Shown here: piece after piece, positions 1-11,777 of the stretch | How the letters are laid out: each line of letters begins with the position of its first letter | Numbering within the stretch: position 1 is the first letter of the stretch | Assembly: GCA_004380135.1 (NCBI GenBank) | Contig: QXCR01000007.1 | Span: forward strand, 124,001 to 188,000 | Reading direction: 5' to 3' | DNA from: Stemphylium vesicarium | Lineage: Eukaryota > Ascomycota > Dothideomycetes > Pleosporales > Pleosporaceae | Length of the DNA: 64,000 nt | Position numbers and translations under genes: made by a program | Notes under the pieces: generated by a model | Database searches by the model: none | The model's input: the letters and a program-made list of their open reading frames with translations, nothing else | Told to the model about the DNA's origin: nothing

Positions 1-372
1 ACGGGCGCGAATATCCGGGGGAGCAGCATGGCCGCTCTGTTGCTGAAGAGGCGTGCCTTGGAGTTGAACTGCGACTTTTCGAGATGCTCGTGTGGTCTGT
101 GCACCCATCTCCGCGGTGCGAAGGCCGCCCGCACATCTAGGGAACACCACCCTGCCACATTGTCACCACACTAATGATTTGCGTCAAAGTACCGACATTA
201 GTCGTGTGAAGTTCATTAAATGACTGCATGCATATCTCATACACCACCTATGATATGGACAGACTTGAGACGAAAATCTAGCATGCTAGAACCCAGAACA
301 CCTTGCACACAGAATGCCAAACCCAGAGAACAGATACGTCTAGTCACCACACCCATCCATGAAAGCATCCGT
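1..372. other. Intergenic, left edge of window
   Basis: No reading frame here has a recognisable protein family or clean splice signals. It is downstream of the minus-strand dynamin gene and probably holds that gene's 3' UTR and terminator. Confidence 0.5.
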
Positions 373-2755
373 CTACTGCACTTGGTTGACAATCTCCTGC
401 GCCTTGGTCAAGCTGTCCACCATCTGCTGGCAATCCTTCCTCCTCTTAACGGTGTACTCAGACTCCTTCAACAACTCATCGAGCTCATCTGTCTTGTACA
501 TGTTGGTGAGAAGCTCGCCTTGCATGTTCTCTTTTGTCCACTGTACAAGGTTCAGCATAATAGCCTTGGGTACCATGTCGATCATTGTCCGGCGCACGAT
601 GTTAAAGTAGGACGTGATGAGTAGTTCTGCGCAACAGTTAGCATAATGAACGAGGGGAGATGTGTTACTAGGACTTACTAATAACTTCGACTTCTTGAGA
701 TTCCTTTTCAGAGAGAGTACCGGATGCCTTGAGAGTAGATGGCGGGGGCTCCATGGCTGCCATCTTCTTCTTGTTCTTACTAGCGAAGAAAGAGCCGAAG
801 AAACCACCACCCTCACCACCCTCAAGCGTAGGCGATATCGACCTCGGGGGTACGGTAGGCGGCAGGGGCTTTCCAGTCTTGGGGTCCACTTGCTGTGGCC
901 TGCTGCTGTTGTGTCGCTCGTGTACAATAGCCATAGCGCGCGAGCCGTTGATGAAGTCTGGGTGACCAGTATTGATGTAGACAGACTCCATGGCAACGAG
1001 GTCCCTCACAAGCTTGTTCGTTGGCTCCATAGCCTTCTTGAAGAAGCTAACAACGACTTGGTGCAGCTTTTCCTTCAGTCCAGGATACCTTCGGAAGGCG
1101 TTTTTGTTGAGCAGCTGGCCGAGGATTCGGATCAACTCGTCGTAGACGAGGCTGACACACTTCAAACTGGGGTCTTCTAGTCGCTTAATTTGCTGCTTGA
1201 CGATGAGCTCAAATGCCGTGGTACCGACGAACAGAGCTGGCGATGAACCGGAAGAGTTGTACAGGACTGTCCGGATATCCATGTCCTTGACTTGGTCGAA
1301 GGGGTCAACGGCCTTGACACCATTGGCGTACAGCTCATGGTAAACGAAAGAGATACGTGCGCCACCTGACAGCTCAATTGCAGATAGTTCCTGGTTGTTT
1401 CCCTCGAGAACTCCCCGGTAATCGTTGGTGAACTCCGTGATCATGTTGAGAACAATGTTGGAGCTGTTGTTGCCGAGCATCGAGTTGCCAAGCGACGAAA
1501 GCTCTGCCTGGTACTTTTGCAGCGAGGATGCGATACGCGCCTTGATGTCGGGAAGAGTCTGTTTGATATGCATCATGAGGATCTAAATTCGTTAGCACAG
1601 TATCTCGTCGTTCAAAGGAGAAGAGCGTACCAAGTTCAACTTGCGGGCCAAGTAGGGTGTACCACAGTAAGCGGCCTTGTTGCGGTATGCCTTGTGGTTC
1701 TCAAAGTACTGCCTCTCGTGCTCGAGCGCATAGGCAATGGCCTTCTTGTTCTCAATGTCCCTCTGACCTCGGTTCACGACTGGTACGTAACCCAATCGCA
1801 GTGGGATGATGCGTCCGGCAAGAATGTCAACGACGTCGGTTCCCTCGTCCATCAAGTCGACCTTGGTCAAGACACCAATCGTCCGTTGACCTTCCGGGTC
1901 CACCTCCCGCGCCAGCTTCAGACCGTCAGAGTTGGCCAAGTCAGTGTTGGCGGCGGTGACAGCCAGGATGATGGCATTGGGCTTGCTGATCTGCTTGAGG
2001 ACCATCTCGCGAATTTGTCGCTCAATATCCCTAGGCTGATCTCCAACAGGCACCTTGGTCAGGCCTGGCAAGTCGACCAGCGTGAGAGTGAGAACATTTG
2101 GCGAGTATATCCTCAGGTTGATTGGCGCAGGTGAGATACCGGCATTGCGACCAGTCTTCGACTCTGTCTCGCGTACAATCTCATCTCTTATCTTGCCAAA
2201 GTCATGGAATTTCTGGCCGGGAATGTGCAAGAACTCGCCCCACTCATCGACGTTGTTCTCCTGGTCTGTGGTCTTCGCTCCCTCGGCGGTTCCGTTCGAT
2301 TGTTGGCTTGATGCGCGGTTGATGAGCTGGAGAATGAGCGGCCTTCGTGTGACGATACCGGTTCCACGGGGTAAACTATACGACCATGGTCAATGTGCTG
2401 TCCTCTCAACCAGAGCGCAATTCTCAGGCACTCACAAGTCTCGTCCGACAATGTTCTCGAGTACTGAACTCTTTCCACTGGACTGCGATCCTACGACGGC
2501 GATCTGGGGCAGGTCGATGGGGTTTTGTACCTGACTTAGGCATCAGTATACGTGTTTCGGACGCCGCTCTGGGGAGATGCGCTGGCATGTGCTAGAGGCG
2601 GTGACGTACTCCGACAGTTGTGAAGACATCTTGAAGCTTGTTCACGAGGGTAATTAGCCCCGGGTCGTTCACATTGATGCTGTAGATATAGTTAGCTTTG
2701 CCTACTGCGAGGGGCTGCCCAAGACATGTGCCTACGCATTCGGATTTGTCGCCAT
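373..2755 (-). CDS. VPS1: Vps1 dynamin-like GTPase
   Basis: Large GTPase of the dynamin family that assembles on membranes and drives scission in Golgi-to-endosome/vacuole sorting and peroxisome division. Six exons read cleanly: 2736-2755, 2610-2679, 2436-2530, 1631-2375, 679-1582 and 373-626. Together they give 695 residues, the usual Vps1 size. The G1 P-loop GSQSSGKSS lies in exon 3, the G3 motif DLPGLTKVP and the G4 motif TKVDLMD in exon 4; the middle domain and the C-terminal GTPase effector domain, ending EIVNQVQ, follow. There is no PH or proline-rich domain, which fits Vps1 rather than classical dynamin. Exon 1 encodes only MATNPNA. The start was chosen because it is the only ATG that splices in frame into INVNDPGLI. 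The V-ATPase gene lies upstream on the same strand. Family assignment is secure. Confidence 0.95.
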
Positions 2756-3268
2756 GATTGGCGATGAGTGGGGTGGACTAGTACAGGCGTGTTTTGTAGG
2801 CGCGTGAAAGGGGATATATGGGTGCAGGTATCGTGTAAAGCGTCGAAGGCAAAAGTGTCTGAGATCTGGGGTTGTTGCTTGCGGGTTGCGTAGCTGCGCT
2901 GCAGGTGCCAACGTCCGAGAGCCCAAGCTTCGATACGCCAATACGCCACACGACTCAGCCACAAAATGCCACTTTGCGATTTCACTCTCGTCGCAACACA
3001 CGTCACCAACCTGTCAGATGCTTGAGCGGCAGGGGCGCTCAACTACTTTGATGACGACACACACAAAAGCTGCTAAGTCGGTCCCTTATTCAAGTGGCGA
3101 TAGCGGCGCATCAAGTCCAGGTGATGTGGATTGCGGTCACAGGACGCGAAACAGCGTCGTCAGCGGATCAGGCAACACTTTTGAAAGCTTGGTACAATTC
3201 ACATTCTATGTTCATGGAGATATACTGGACAGACACGCTACGGAAACATCGCCTTGGGCCGTTTGCAT
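2756..3268. promoter_or_regulatory. Intergenic: vps1 promoter and vma1 3' flank
   Basis: This 0.5 kb lies between two minus-strand genes. It must contain the vps1 promoter and 5' UTR on its left side and the vma1 3' UTR on its right. I see no convincing TATA box and no further gene. Confidence 0.5.
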
Positions 3269-5487
3269 CTACTCGTCGATTACAGACGCAAACTTGTCCG
3301 TCATCTTCTGGAGGAGCTCCTCGTACTGTAGTCAAGTTAGCACGGATCTCTCAACATTTTCATAAAAAGTAAACTTGCCTTCTTGGTGACCGCCTCCTCG
3401 CCTTCACTAGGCAGCTCGAACTTCATTGATCGGAGCTGCGTCTGGATGTCCGAAGTCGCGTCTCGGACCTTGGGCCATGCGTGCCCTTGGGAGACAGCCT
3501 TCTGGGCCTCGTCATGGAAAGCCATCATGTTCTTCATCATCCACTCAGTCTTCCAGAGCGGACAGAACTGGTCATAATCGGAGTAACCGTTTTGTTGCAA
3601 AAAGTCCTCCTTGAGCAGGGTGGCTACGTCGAGAGTAATCTTGTCGCTGTCGCCCAAAGCCGACTTACCGACAAGCTGCACGACTTGGTCGAGATCGTCG
3701 GATGTGGTAAGGAGCTCCTTGATACGATCACGCAGACGAGGGAATTCGGGGTTGTTCTTGGCGTAGTACTTGTCGAGGGGAGTCGTGTACTTGCTGTAAC
3801 TGATCGAAGTGTTGACTGATGGGAAATGCTTGCGCTGCGCGAGCTTCTTGTCGAGACCCCAGAAGACTTGCACAATGTTGAGGGTACTGGTAGTGACGGG
3901 ATCCGAGAAATCACCTCCTGGAGGACTAACGGCACCGACAATGGAAACACTGCCATATCGCTCGGGGCTACCCAGAGCCTCTACACGACCAGCGCGCTCG
4001 TAGAAAGACGCAAGCTTGGCTCCGAGGTAAGCGGGGAAACCTTGGTCAGCAGGCATCTCTCCCAGACGTCCGGAAATCTCACGAAGAGCTTCAGCCCAGC
4101 GCGATGATGAGTCTGCCATCATAGCAACGTCTTTTCCTTGGTCGCGGAAGTACTAGAGGTGAGGATATGAAGTCAGTGTATTTGTCCAGCATGCACTTTG
4201 TGCGTCCAAGACTTACCTCTGCTACAGTGATACCGGTGTAGATAGAGGCCTCACGGGCAGCTACAGGCATGTTGGAGGTGTTGGCGATGAGTGTGGTACG
4301 CTTCATGATGGGCTCCTCCTTGCCGTCAACGTTGATGGTAAGTTCGGGGAAATCCATCAAGACTTCAGCCATTTCGTTTCCTCGCTCTCCGCATCCAACA
4401 TAGACGATAATGTCACTGTTGGAGAACTTGGACAGAGACTGAGAAATGACAGTCTTGCCGCATCCGAAAGCGCCGGGAATGCACACGGTACCACCCTGGA
4501 CACTAGGAAAGAGGGAGTCGAGCACACGTTGGCCGACAATAAGCGGCCGGTCCGAGGACAACTTCTCGTTGGAAGGGCGGGGCACTCGTACGGGCCACCT
4601 GTGCATCATGCTGTACTCGGTCTTGGTGCCGTTGAAGTCAAGCTCCAAGATCTTCTCGTCCACTGTGTAGCTGCCCTTTTCGGCAATGCGAGTGATGGTA
4701 CCCTTGGCGCGGGGAGGCAAGAGGATCTTGTGCTCGCTGAGCAGACTGTTCTCGAAGACGGTACCGAAGACATCGCCGCCAGTGATGTGGTCGCCGACCT
4801 TGAGGGAGCCGGGTGTGAAGTCCCACTTCTTCTTGCGGTCGAGCGCGGGCAAGTTGATACCACGGGGAATGTAGATGCTCTCGGCGTCGTCGGCAATACC
4901 CTTGAGGGGACGCTGAATACCGTCGTAGATGGTTTCCATGAGACCAGGGCCGAGCTCGACGGACAAGGGCTGTCCGGTCCTGTACACAGGGTCGCCAACA
5001 GTCACACCAGCTGCGCGGTGTTAGTCAAGTTCAACCCCAAGTATGCGCCGGGGGTATGCGTACCAGTCTCTTCGTAGACTTGAATGGTGGCCTTGTCGTT
5101 TTCGATTCGAATGACCTCACCGACGAGGTTCTCGTAACCGACACGAACCTAGAGAGGTCAATAACTGTCCATTCCGACATGGCGCATACACATACAAGTT
5201 CGTACATGGCACATCCGATCATGTTCTCGGCGATGATGACAGGACTAGGCGGATCAGTATACGGCTTATGGGGTGCGATGTAATGGCGTACCCAGAGATG
5301 GAGTAGATGGCGCCTGAATAAGGTCAGCGATAGGTTCCAGTATCTTGTATATGCATCTCGGCACGGTCGAAGCTTACCATGCTCCTCGCCCTCCTTCTGC
5401 TCCTGCTTCTTCTGTCCTTTCTGCGCCGACCAGTTAGCTGCCTGCGCCAGATGCACCTCGGTAGCTGGCGTTGCTTACGGGAGGCAT
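3269..5487 (-). CDS. VMA1: V-type proton ATPase catalytic subunit A
   Basis: Catalytic subunit A of the V1 sector, which hydrolyses ATP to drive proton pumping into vacuoles and other acidic compartments. Eight exons (5479-5487, 5378-5420, 5292-5313, 5196-5244, 5064-5148, 4217-5010, 3379-4152, 3269-3325) give 610 residues, the normal family length. The Walker A motif GAFGCGKT and the following VYVGCGERGNEM stretch are intact, so the intein found at that site in some yeasts is absent. MMADSSSRWAEALRE opens exon 7's conserved core. The last intron (3326-3378) uses a GC donor. The downstream exon encodes YEELLQKMTDKF and ends with ASVIDE, matching the family C-terminus. Exon 1 is only 9 bp (MPP). 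An open frame continues upstream of it to 5742, but nothing there resembles the family, so the start at 5487 is preferred. Confidence 0.95.
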
Positions 5488-6026
5488 CGTGTCTATCTTC
5501 GAGTCTCCCTCGTCGTCGCTAGCTTCTTGTAGGGTGATGTGCGGTGGCGGCGCCTGCGTGGGAAGCTCGGGTTGCGGTGATATCAGAGGGCTGGCTGGCA
5601 GCGGTACGCGATGAGGCTCGACGTCGTCCTTGTCGGCGGCAACGTGGGATCCAGAAATCGAGATCTGGTCGATGTTCTTCTTCTGAACAAGGTCGTATAA
5701 AGATGGCCGTGTTCGCAGACGAGGACGCAGACCGAGTTGCATTCAATCGATGTTGGTTGCAGGTTGGGTGGAGGTTGAGCTTGGACGACGCGCTAACGCT
5801 TGGTGGGGACATTCCTTGTCATCTGCCACCAACTTCGACTCGCAACACCTGGGGAAGTGGAAAAGTTCTAGATTGTGTATCTTGTGCTTGCTCTCACTGC
5901 AGCTACGTATTCCATCACCTCACTCAATAGGGGTGGCAGGATATAATTCGGATTCGTAGAGCTGGTTCATCTACGTCATAGGCGAAGCTCTATCCCGAGC
6001 TGTTTCGGTAAGCCGCAGCTGGTGGC
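5488..6026. promoter_or_regulatory. Intergenic: vma1 promoter region
   Basis: About 0.54 kb between the vma1 start and the 3' end of the next minus-strand gene. Open frames here (for example 5434-5742 minus) have no family signature. The region is taken as vma1 promoter and 5' UTR. Confidence 0.5.
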
Positions 6027-7360
6027 TTACATCGAGTTCCGCTTGTGATTCCCCATCGCCTTTGCTACTTTCCTAAATTCCTTAGGCGTGATCATACCAA
6101 GTGTTGGACTACTCGTCTGCATAAGTGTGTCTTTTCGTCCATCACTCCTGGGCTTCTCGGCATCATCGACCGTATCGCCGCTCAGCAGATGGAGCCCCGT
6201 CAAAGCCCTACATGTCCTCCCGTCCTCGGCCGCAGACATCGCCTCCTCCGATACGACACACGGGAGGAAGCGTGCAAACAATGGCTTCATCACGAGCAAC
6301 GAAGCACAGATAATGGCAACATTGATCTCGATTGACGAAAAGATGATTGCGTAGGTACCACACCCTGTACACATTTAGGCTTGGACCAGATCGGATCAGG
6401 TCATTACACGATAACTTACTCGTGACTTCACCGCTATGTGCGGCTTTGTGCACCAGAATAAGTCGCAGCAGAGTTATGATACACAGACTGGATTGTGTCA
6501 GTACAAGACTCGTTCGGTATGGTGCGCGACACGCACAATCCGCCCAACCCAAAGACCATCACGAGTCCAATCTTCTGTCGCTTTGGAAGCTTCAATCGGC
6601 CGACAACGGGTATGGGCAGCAACCAGATAGCGAAATCTAGCAGTATACCGATGATACTCGTCGACCAGAAATGCTGCTCCTTGTCCAAGCACTTCCCCGG
6701 TGTTTTGACGTCCCAATAGCTACGAACTGGTCGGCAGAGGAAAATGTTACCCAGTATTCCCCATGCTGTCGCACCGAAGACAAGGACAATGAGAACATTA
6801 CAGATGCATCTCATGTGCGCAACAAGGGAAAAGAGTCGAATGTATTGCAGAATGAAGGAAGCTTTGACGAGATTGCTTGCAAGATGATAGAGGATGGCTT
6901 GGACGAGTACAAGCTATAGACGATTAGCATAGCTCAGTCATTTGCTGGAAACATTTACTTTTAGCATAGTAGAGAGCAATGGAGAATTTCGTGTGCCTTC
7001 CTCGAGAGTAAGGCCATTAATACTGAACTCTGACCTTCGATTAGATCTTCTCTTAGCGCTTCATCTACACTGACAAAGCTTACCTCCTCCAACAACAGCT
7101 GTGAAGCCCACCGAAAACATCTATGAGAGTTAGCTCTTCATCGACGCCGTCTCAAACGCACCTACCATAGCAGCTGTGACGAAATAGTCTTCTACCCCAA
7201 CCTTAGCCGATCTTGAGTACAATCGGCTACACCATCGCAGCATAACCATGAATGACGCAAGACTGGTAAAGATCACTGCAGGAAGTAGGGCCTCATAGCT
7301 GATGTTAGCCGTCGCTTTCGATCTGAGAACAAACCAGCTTGGTGAGTGGTCGTGCATCAT
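6027..7360 (-). CDS. Rhodopsin-like integral membrane protein
   Basis: Member of the large fungal family of seven-helix integral membrane proteins (the SAT4-like/fungal rhodopsin domain group) of mostly unknown function. Exon 1 (7166-7360) encodes the first two membrane helices, including LPAVIFTSLASFMVMLRW. Later exons carry ILYHLASNLVKASFILQYIR, then VLIVLVFGATAWGILGNIFLCRP, the family-typical CRPVRSYWD and CLDKEQHFWSTSIIGILLD, and LPIPVVGRLKLPKRQKIGL. The last exon starts near YAIIFSSIEINVAIICAS, another family hallmark, and ends in a hydrophilic tail. At least five introns are needed. Those near 7084-7120, 6920-7020 and 6480-6545 are supported by splice signals; exact borders are uncertain. 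No retinal-binding lysine argument can be made, so light sensing should not be assumed. Confidence 0.8.
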
Positions 7361-9764
7361 GATGCGAGGTCGTGTAGCTCACTCAAGGCCCGCAAAAGCA
7401 ATGAGGCACCCGCAAGACGATATAATGATCTCGATCATCGCGGCCATGTGAAACCATTGCAGGACATTCTTTATGACGGCATGCGCAGACGATCTGGGCC
7501 GATCCGCGTGTTACCGTAGGTATCTCGATTGTGGTTGACATGATGCTCTCGATCCACTGAAGTTGTTCTTCCACAACTATACATCCACATCCGCTCGTAG
7601 TAGCCACATCTTCACATATGCGCAGTTGAACCAAATAGCTGTGTCGCGTACCAGCTCTCTCTCTTTAAAAACTGGAAAGACTTTTCGAGAAATGGCCTTA
7701 ATAGTAAGAAGAACATGGTCGATTTGTACTGCGAGATCGTAGGGAGGCGGGAACGCTAGAAGGCCGTTTGTTCAAACTATGGTTCAAGGTGGGGTCGTCA
7801 CCTGCTAATCCCAACAAGCAGTTGTCTAATTTGGCTCAATCGCATCAAAGTAATGCTGATATTCTTTGTTGAGCTGTTCTGGTCTGGTAACCATTGGTTT
7901 CGACCGCAACATGTTTTCAGTAAGAGTTAAGCTCCACGATAAAATACTTTCACCTTGGAACACATGTTGGCGATGATTGCGGATAATCGAAGGGTATGCG
8001 GAGTAATAGCAGCCTTTGGAGGTTGGTCGGAGATTGTAATGGATATCACGCGGGCCGTCGACGTTGTACTAGAAACTACTTCAGACTCAGAACAGAACGT
8101 GTGCTTGGTATGCTGTATTTGCCGCCATGTTCCGATAGGAGTTTCCTACCGGCCCCCGCACGTTGACAGTATGGTAAGGCGTTCTTGAGACGCATTAGGA
8201 CTGTCTGATCGTGGCTGTCTGTTAGTCTGATTGCTATTTGAAAGAGGTGTTCCAAGGTACGAATACCAAGCCAAGCCACATGCCACGCCCAGGATGTCAC
8301 TGCAGTGATGTGGCCCTTCAAACATCACGATGATGACCCGCCAAGAGAGAGAAGGCTTGAACAGGATGCGTGAGCATAGACGCTGGGCAAAAGCCGCGCC
8401 ACCGGCGAAGAGATGAATGCAATAGTTTCCGAGAATGTGAATAAATGATGGACGCAAAAGCAAACGCGATCAGAGGGAAGCATATCGCCTACAGTTGCAA
8501 ATTCGGGAAGCTGAGCTGCCAAGTACATCCGTCTTGATACAGGGATGGCGATGAAAGAATGGAGCTACACCCAGATGTGCGCACATGGGCTGTTCGTCCG
8601 ACGAACGGCCGATGAGAATAGCACTGTACAGTCCATAATTGGCACATGTCCAAGTGGGTTGGCGTTGAGCTGCAGGAGCATTTGTCACTCTTCTAGAAAG
8701 CGGTGTAGTGAAACGTATTGTGTAGTGCGTCTGACAGCCTCGGCAGTGGGTGGCGGACTTGGGGTGGCTGCCTGAGTGGAGACATCCCCAGTGACGGATA
8801 GTCAAGCAGCAGTGATGGGAGCGGTGTGGGGTCATGAGGATCGCCACTCGGTACTGCATGCTTTTTGATCAGGTGTGGGTAGACGTGTTGTCTTTGAAGG
8901 CCAAACTGAAGGTCGTGTATCGGGTCGCTAGTGTCAGTGTTGATACATGCGCAGTGCGTGACAGGGTGTGTATGCAGAGACCATCACGATCTGACGGGTT
9001 GCGTGCGGCGTCCCGACAGTGTAGCCGAAGGATTGCGCGAAGCGTTGATACGAACGCGACTGCGACAACCGAGAGGGAGCGGAAAAGGGCCTGCTAATGG
9101 ATTAAGCTTTCTCGGTGTTCAAGCGCACGCGAGATTTGTGAGTCCCGCTGCAGATGCGTTTCGAGGAGGTAAGGTCGGCCAGACTAGGGGCCGCTAGCGC
9201 CGATTACGTGTAAGATATTTGGAATAAACACCATCCGAACGTGTGGTAGCCGCAGACCATGCCCGTACATGCAGCCGCGTATACCACCGGGCGCTCCCCA
9301 GTAATTTTGTTATTTGTCAAAAAGTCCTTCGAATTACGACTTGGTGGCGTCCGGCATCCACAATCTTGGGTCGGACCTACCCACTGCTGCCGTCTCGTCA
9401 AATGTTTATTGGTTCGTTGTTGACGCCTGGCCAAATCTCATGCTTTTGCGGTTCCGCGCAGATTGCCATGTCAGTGGCTGTAATCACGACGCTGCATGTC
9501 TTATCGTGTTGTCATGGGCCTCTAGATTCCGAAGAGGTAATTTGACGGGGCCGTTGGTCGGCAAGCCCTAGCCATCATCGTCGGAACATGTTTCGGAGAG
9601 GGTGACTCCGAGTATATTTGTGATGAACAAACGAGTACCCCGTTTTGACAAATCTTGACGGCATCCTATATGTTCTCGCTAGGGTCCACGTTCTCTTGCA
9701 TAAAATTGCCTCCTCGATCTTCAAGCCCAAGTGTTCTACACACTCCGCACTCCTCTCATAAACA
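7361..9764. other. Gene-poor stretch of 2.4 kb
   Basis: All open frames here are under about 130 codons and have irregular composition and no recognisable motif. No tRNA, repeat array or transposon end was seen. It may contain the promoter of the rhodopsin-like gene at its left end and non-coding sequence elsewhere. Confidence 0.5.
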
Positions 9765-9989
9765 ATGGCTCCAGTCTCCCTTCATCAGTCGCCACATCCC
9801 TTCCTGACGCCTACGCGCGCCTCCGATATATCGACATGGTCGTCATCGGTGCCGGGGCGGAATTCAAATTCATCGGCCGAGTCTAATCGCGAGGCTCGGT
9901 CGCGCGAAGCCGCCATCGAAGCCTATCGACAAATGAAGGCTGCTCTTTTCTCAAGATCTCTCGACTCGAACATGCCCAGACCTGCGTGA
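9765..9989 (+). CDS. Possible small hypothetical protein, 74 residues
   Basis: An ATG in good context (AAACAATGG) follows a CT-rich leader of the sort seen before fungal start codons, with a CATAAAA element about 65 bp upstream of it. The product is hydrophilic, Ser/Arg-rich and has a short helix-forming segment (NREARSREAAIEAYRQMKAA). It has no signal peptide or membrane helix, and I recognise no family. The stop overlaps a potential donor (GC|GTGAGC), so a longer spliced product is possible. Existence as a gene is a guess from promoter-like context and composition. Confidence 0.35.
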   Translation: MAPVSLHQSPHPFLTPTRASDISTWSSSVPGRNSNSSAESNREARSREAAIEAYRQMKAALFSRSLDSNMPRPA

Positions 9990-10772
9990 GCGACTGGTCG
10001 AATGTCGAGATGATACGAAACCCTCCCTTGTGGCGCACTGCTCCATTACGAATCACGAAACACAAACTACTGAGACAGCCTGTCATAGACAAATGGCGTC
10101 ATCCACGATACATGCGGCATGAGTCTCGGTTGGCTGGACCCTCGACGACACTCACGGCTCAACACGGCGTTCTGGTGGGCAACTAGTTATGGCTTGGCGT
10201 CATAGCGGAGGCAGAGAGACTAGGTTTTGGTGTCCGATGGTGGGAATAATGTGTAATTAGTCCAGATCTGTCCTTTAGGCTTCGGGGCTCGGATCAATGA
10301 AAGGCGCAGTGGGATATTAGACTTTGCGGTAGAATGAATCAGCGGGCCTGTCATCGGTCTTTAAGATCTTGATCTCTCTTACAATTTTCGTGGCATAATT
10401 CCGCTCACATCCATCTTGTCTAAACCCCGCTTCGTGCCTACTCTTTGATCCGTGCCCAGGTGTTGTTGGTAGTATCCATGCTAGTAATCGAGATAGATGT
10501 CGTGAAATGACGATCAAAATCAATTGTGCATACGTGTAGGGACAGAAATGTTGGACATCGATGCTTCACACAGTGTGTAGAGGCTAGAAACTGAGTCGGG
10601 AGTGTAAACCCGTCGGTTGCATCATCTCGCGACCGACGGTATCGATAACGAGTGGGTCTGTGCACCAAAAGTTGGCTGAACGCGACTATTGCGAAAACAC
10701 GACCAAGACAGCTTCACTGCGAATGCGACCAGAACTCTCCACGGATCCCAAATTTCTCAAAACACCATAACC
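9990..10772. other. Intergenic, 0.8 kb
   Basis: No supported gene. The right part must include the promoter of the MPP6-like gene. The short minus-strand open frames have no family resemblance. Confidence 0.5.
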
Positions 10773-11689
10773 ATGTCTGGAAATACGCCCAAAACAATGT
10801 CCAAAGGACTGATGGGAATGAAGGTGAGCTGCTGCGCCTGCGCATTCACGAGAAATCTGCTTACACGCGAATAGTTCATGCAGCGTGCTGCCGCAAAGTC
10901 TTCCCCGTCGTCGCCGTCGACACCGAATGGGCCTCCTACAAAAAAGGCGCGTCTTTCGAATGGCGCGTCTGCCGTGGGAACCTCGGACCAGCAAATCCTA
11001 CAATCCGGGCTGGACGCGGAGGAAGAGAAGCGACAGGCGGCACTGGAAAAAGCCGCGCAACATGCGGGTGAGACCAAGTGGGTGCTGAGTTTCAAGGACC
11101 CGCTGGAAGGCAAGAGGCAAGATGCGATGAGAGTTAGACAAGCGGGGTATGCGGAAATCGATGCCGAGGACAGTTCGGAAGACGAGGAAGAAGAGGTCAA
11201 GCCTATAAGGATGCAGTTTGGTGGCGGCGTCAAGAAGGCAGATGTAAGTACCACCAGCCTCAGACGATTGATTTTGCTGACGACGTCCAGACTTCTGTGC
11301 CTTTCGTGGAGACCGGAGATTCAGAATCAGAAGCCGAGTCTTCATCCGACGACTACGACTCAGACGACCCTGCGGCAGATCTTATTCGACAGACTAAGCG
11401 TGAGATGGCCACGGAAAAGCGCGAGTCCAAAAAGAAGCGCGCAAGCATGGGCAACGGCACGCCAAAAGGGACGCCCACGCGACAGGACGAGGACCGGAAT
11501 CTAAACGGGTTAACATCTATTTCGGGCAGTCGAAGATCCGGCGGCGGTGGAGGCGGTGGAGGCGGTAGTAACATGAGCAACGTGGAATGTTACAAGTGCG
11601 GACAGAAGGGACACATGGCAGCGGGTTGTTCGAAATCTTCAACTCCACGAGGGTCTTCAGGCAGAGGGAAGGGCAAGAACCGGAGATAG
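10773..11689 (+). CDS. MPP6-like N-terminus with CCHC zinc knuckle
   Basis: Three exons (10773-10823, 10875-11243, 11291-11689) give 272 residues. The N-terminus (MSKGLMGMK joined to FMQRAAAK) and the WVLSF segment near residue 88 resemble M-phase phosphoprotein 6, an RNA-binding exosome cofactor in 5.8S rRNA maturation. An acidic low-complexity stretch (SSEDEEEE, then ESEAESSSDDYDSDD) and a basic helix follow. A run of nine glycines precedes a single zinc knuckle, CYKCGQKGHMAAGC (C-x2-C-x4-H-x4-C), and an RG-rich tail. The knuckle suggests single-stranded nucleic-acid binding. The MPP6 relation is inferred from a short motif; the zinc knuckle is certain. The start is fixed by the first exon splicing in frame into FMQR. 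Confidence 0.8.
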
Positions 11690-11777
11690 GCAGGGCATTT
11701 TGATCCGATGTATTTGTACGCCTGGTATGATTGAATGATACCCCATGGAGATTCTGTCTTCTCCGATCGCCGTCCGA

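Noticed and set aside
4370..4480. Intein in vma1
   Set aside because: The P-loop and the VYVGCGERGNEM insertion site are contiguous, so no intein is present.
5434..5742. N-terminal extension of vma1
   Set aside because: The frame is open but contains no family sequence; the MPP start splices directly to the conserved N-terminus.
8470..9200. Several overlapping 70-130 codon frames
   Set aside because: Different frames on both strands, none with coding-like composition or a family motif.
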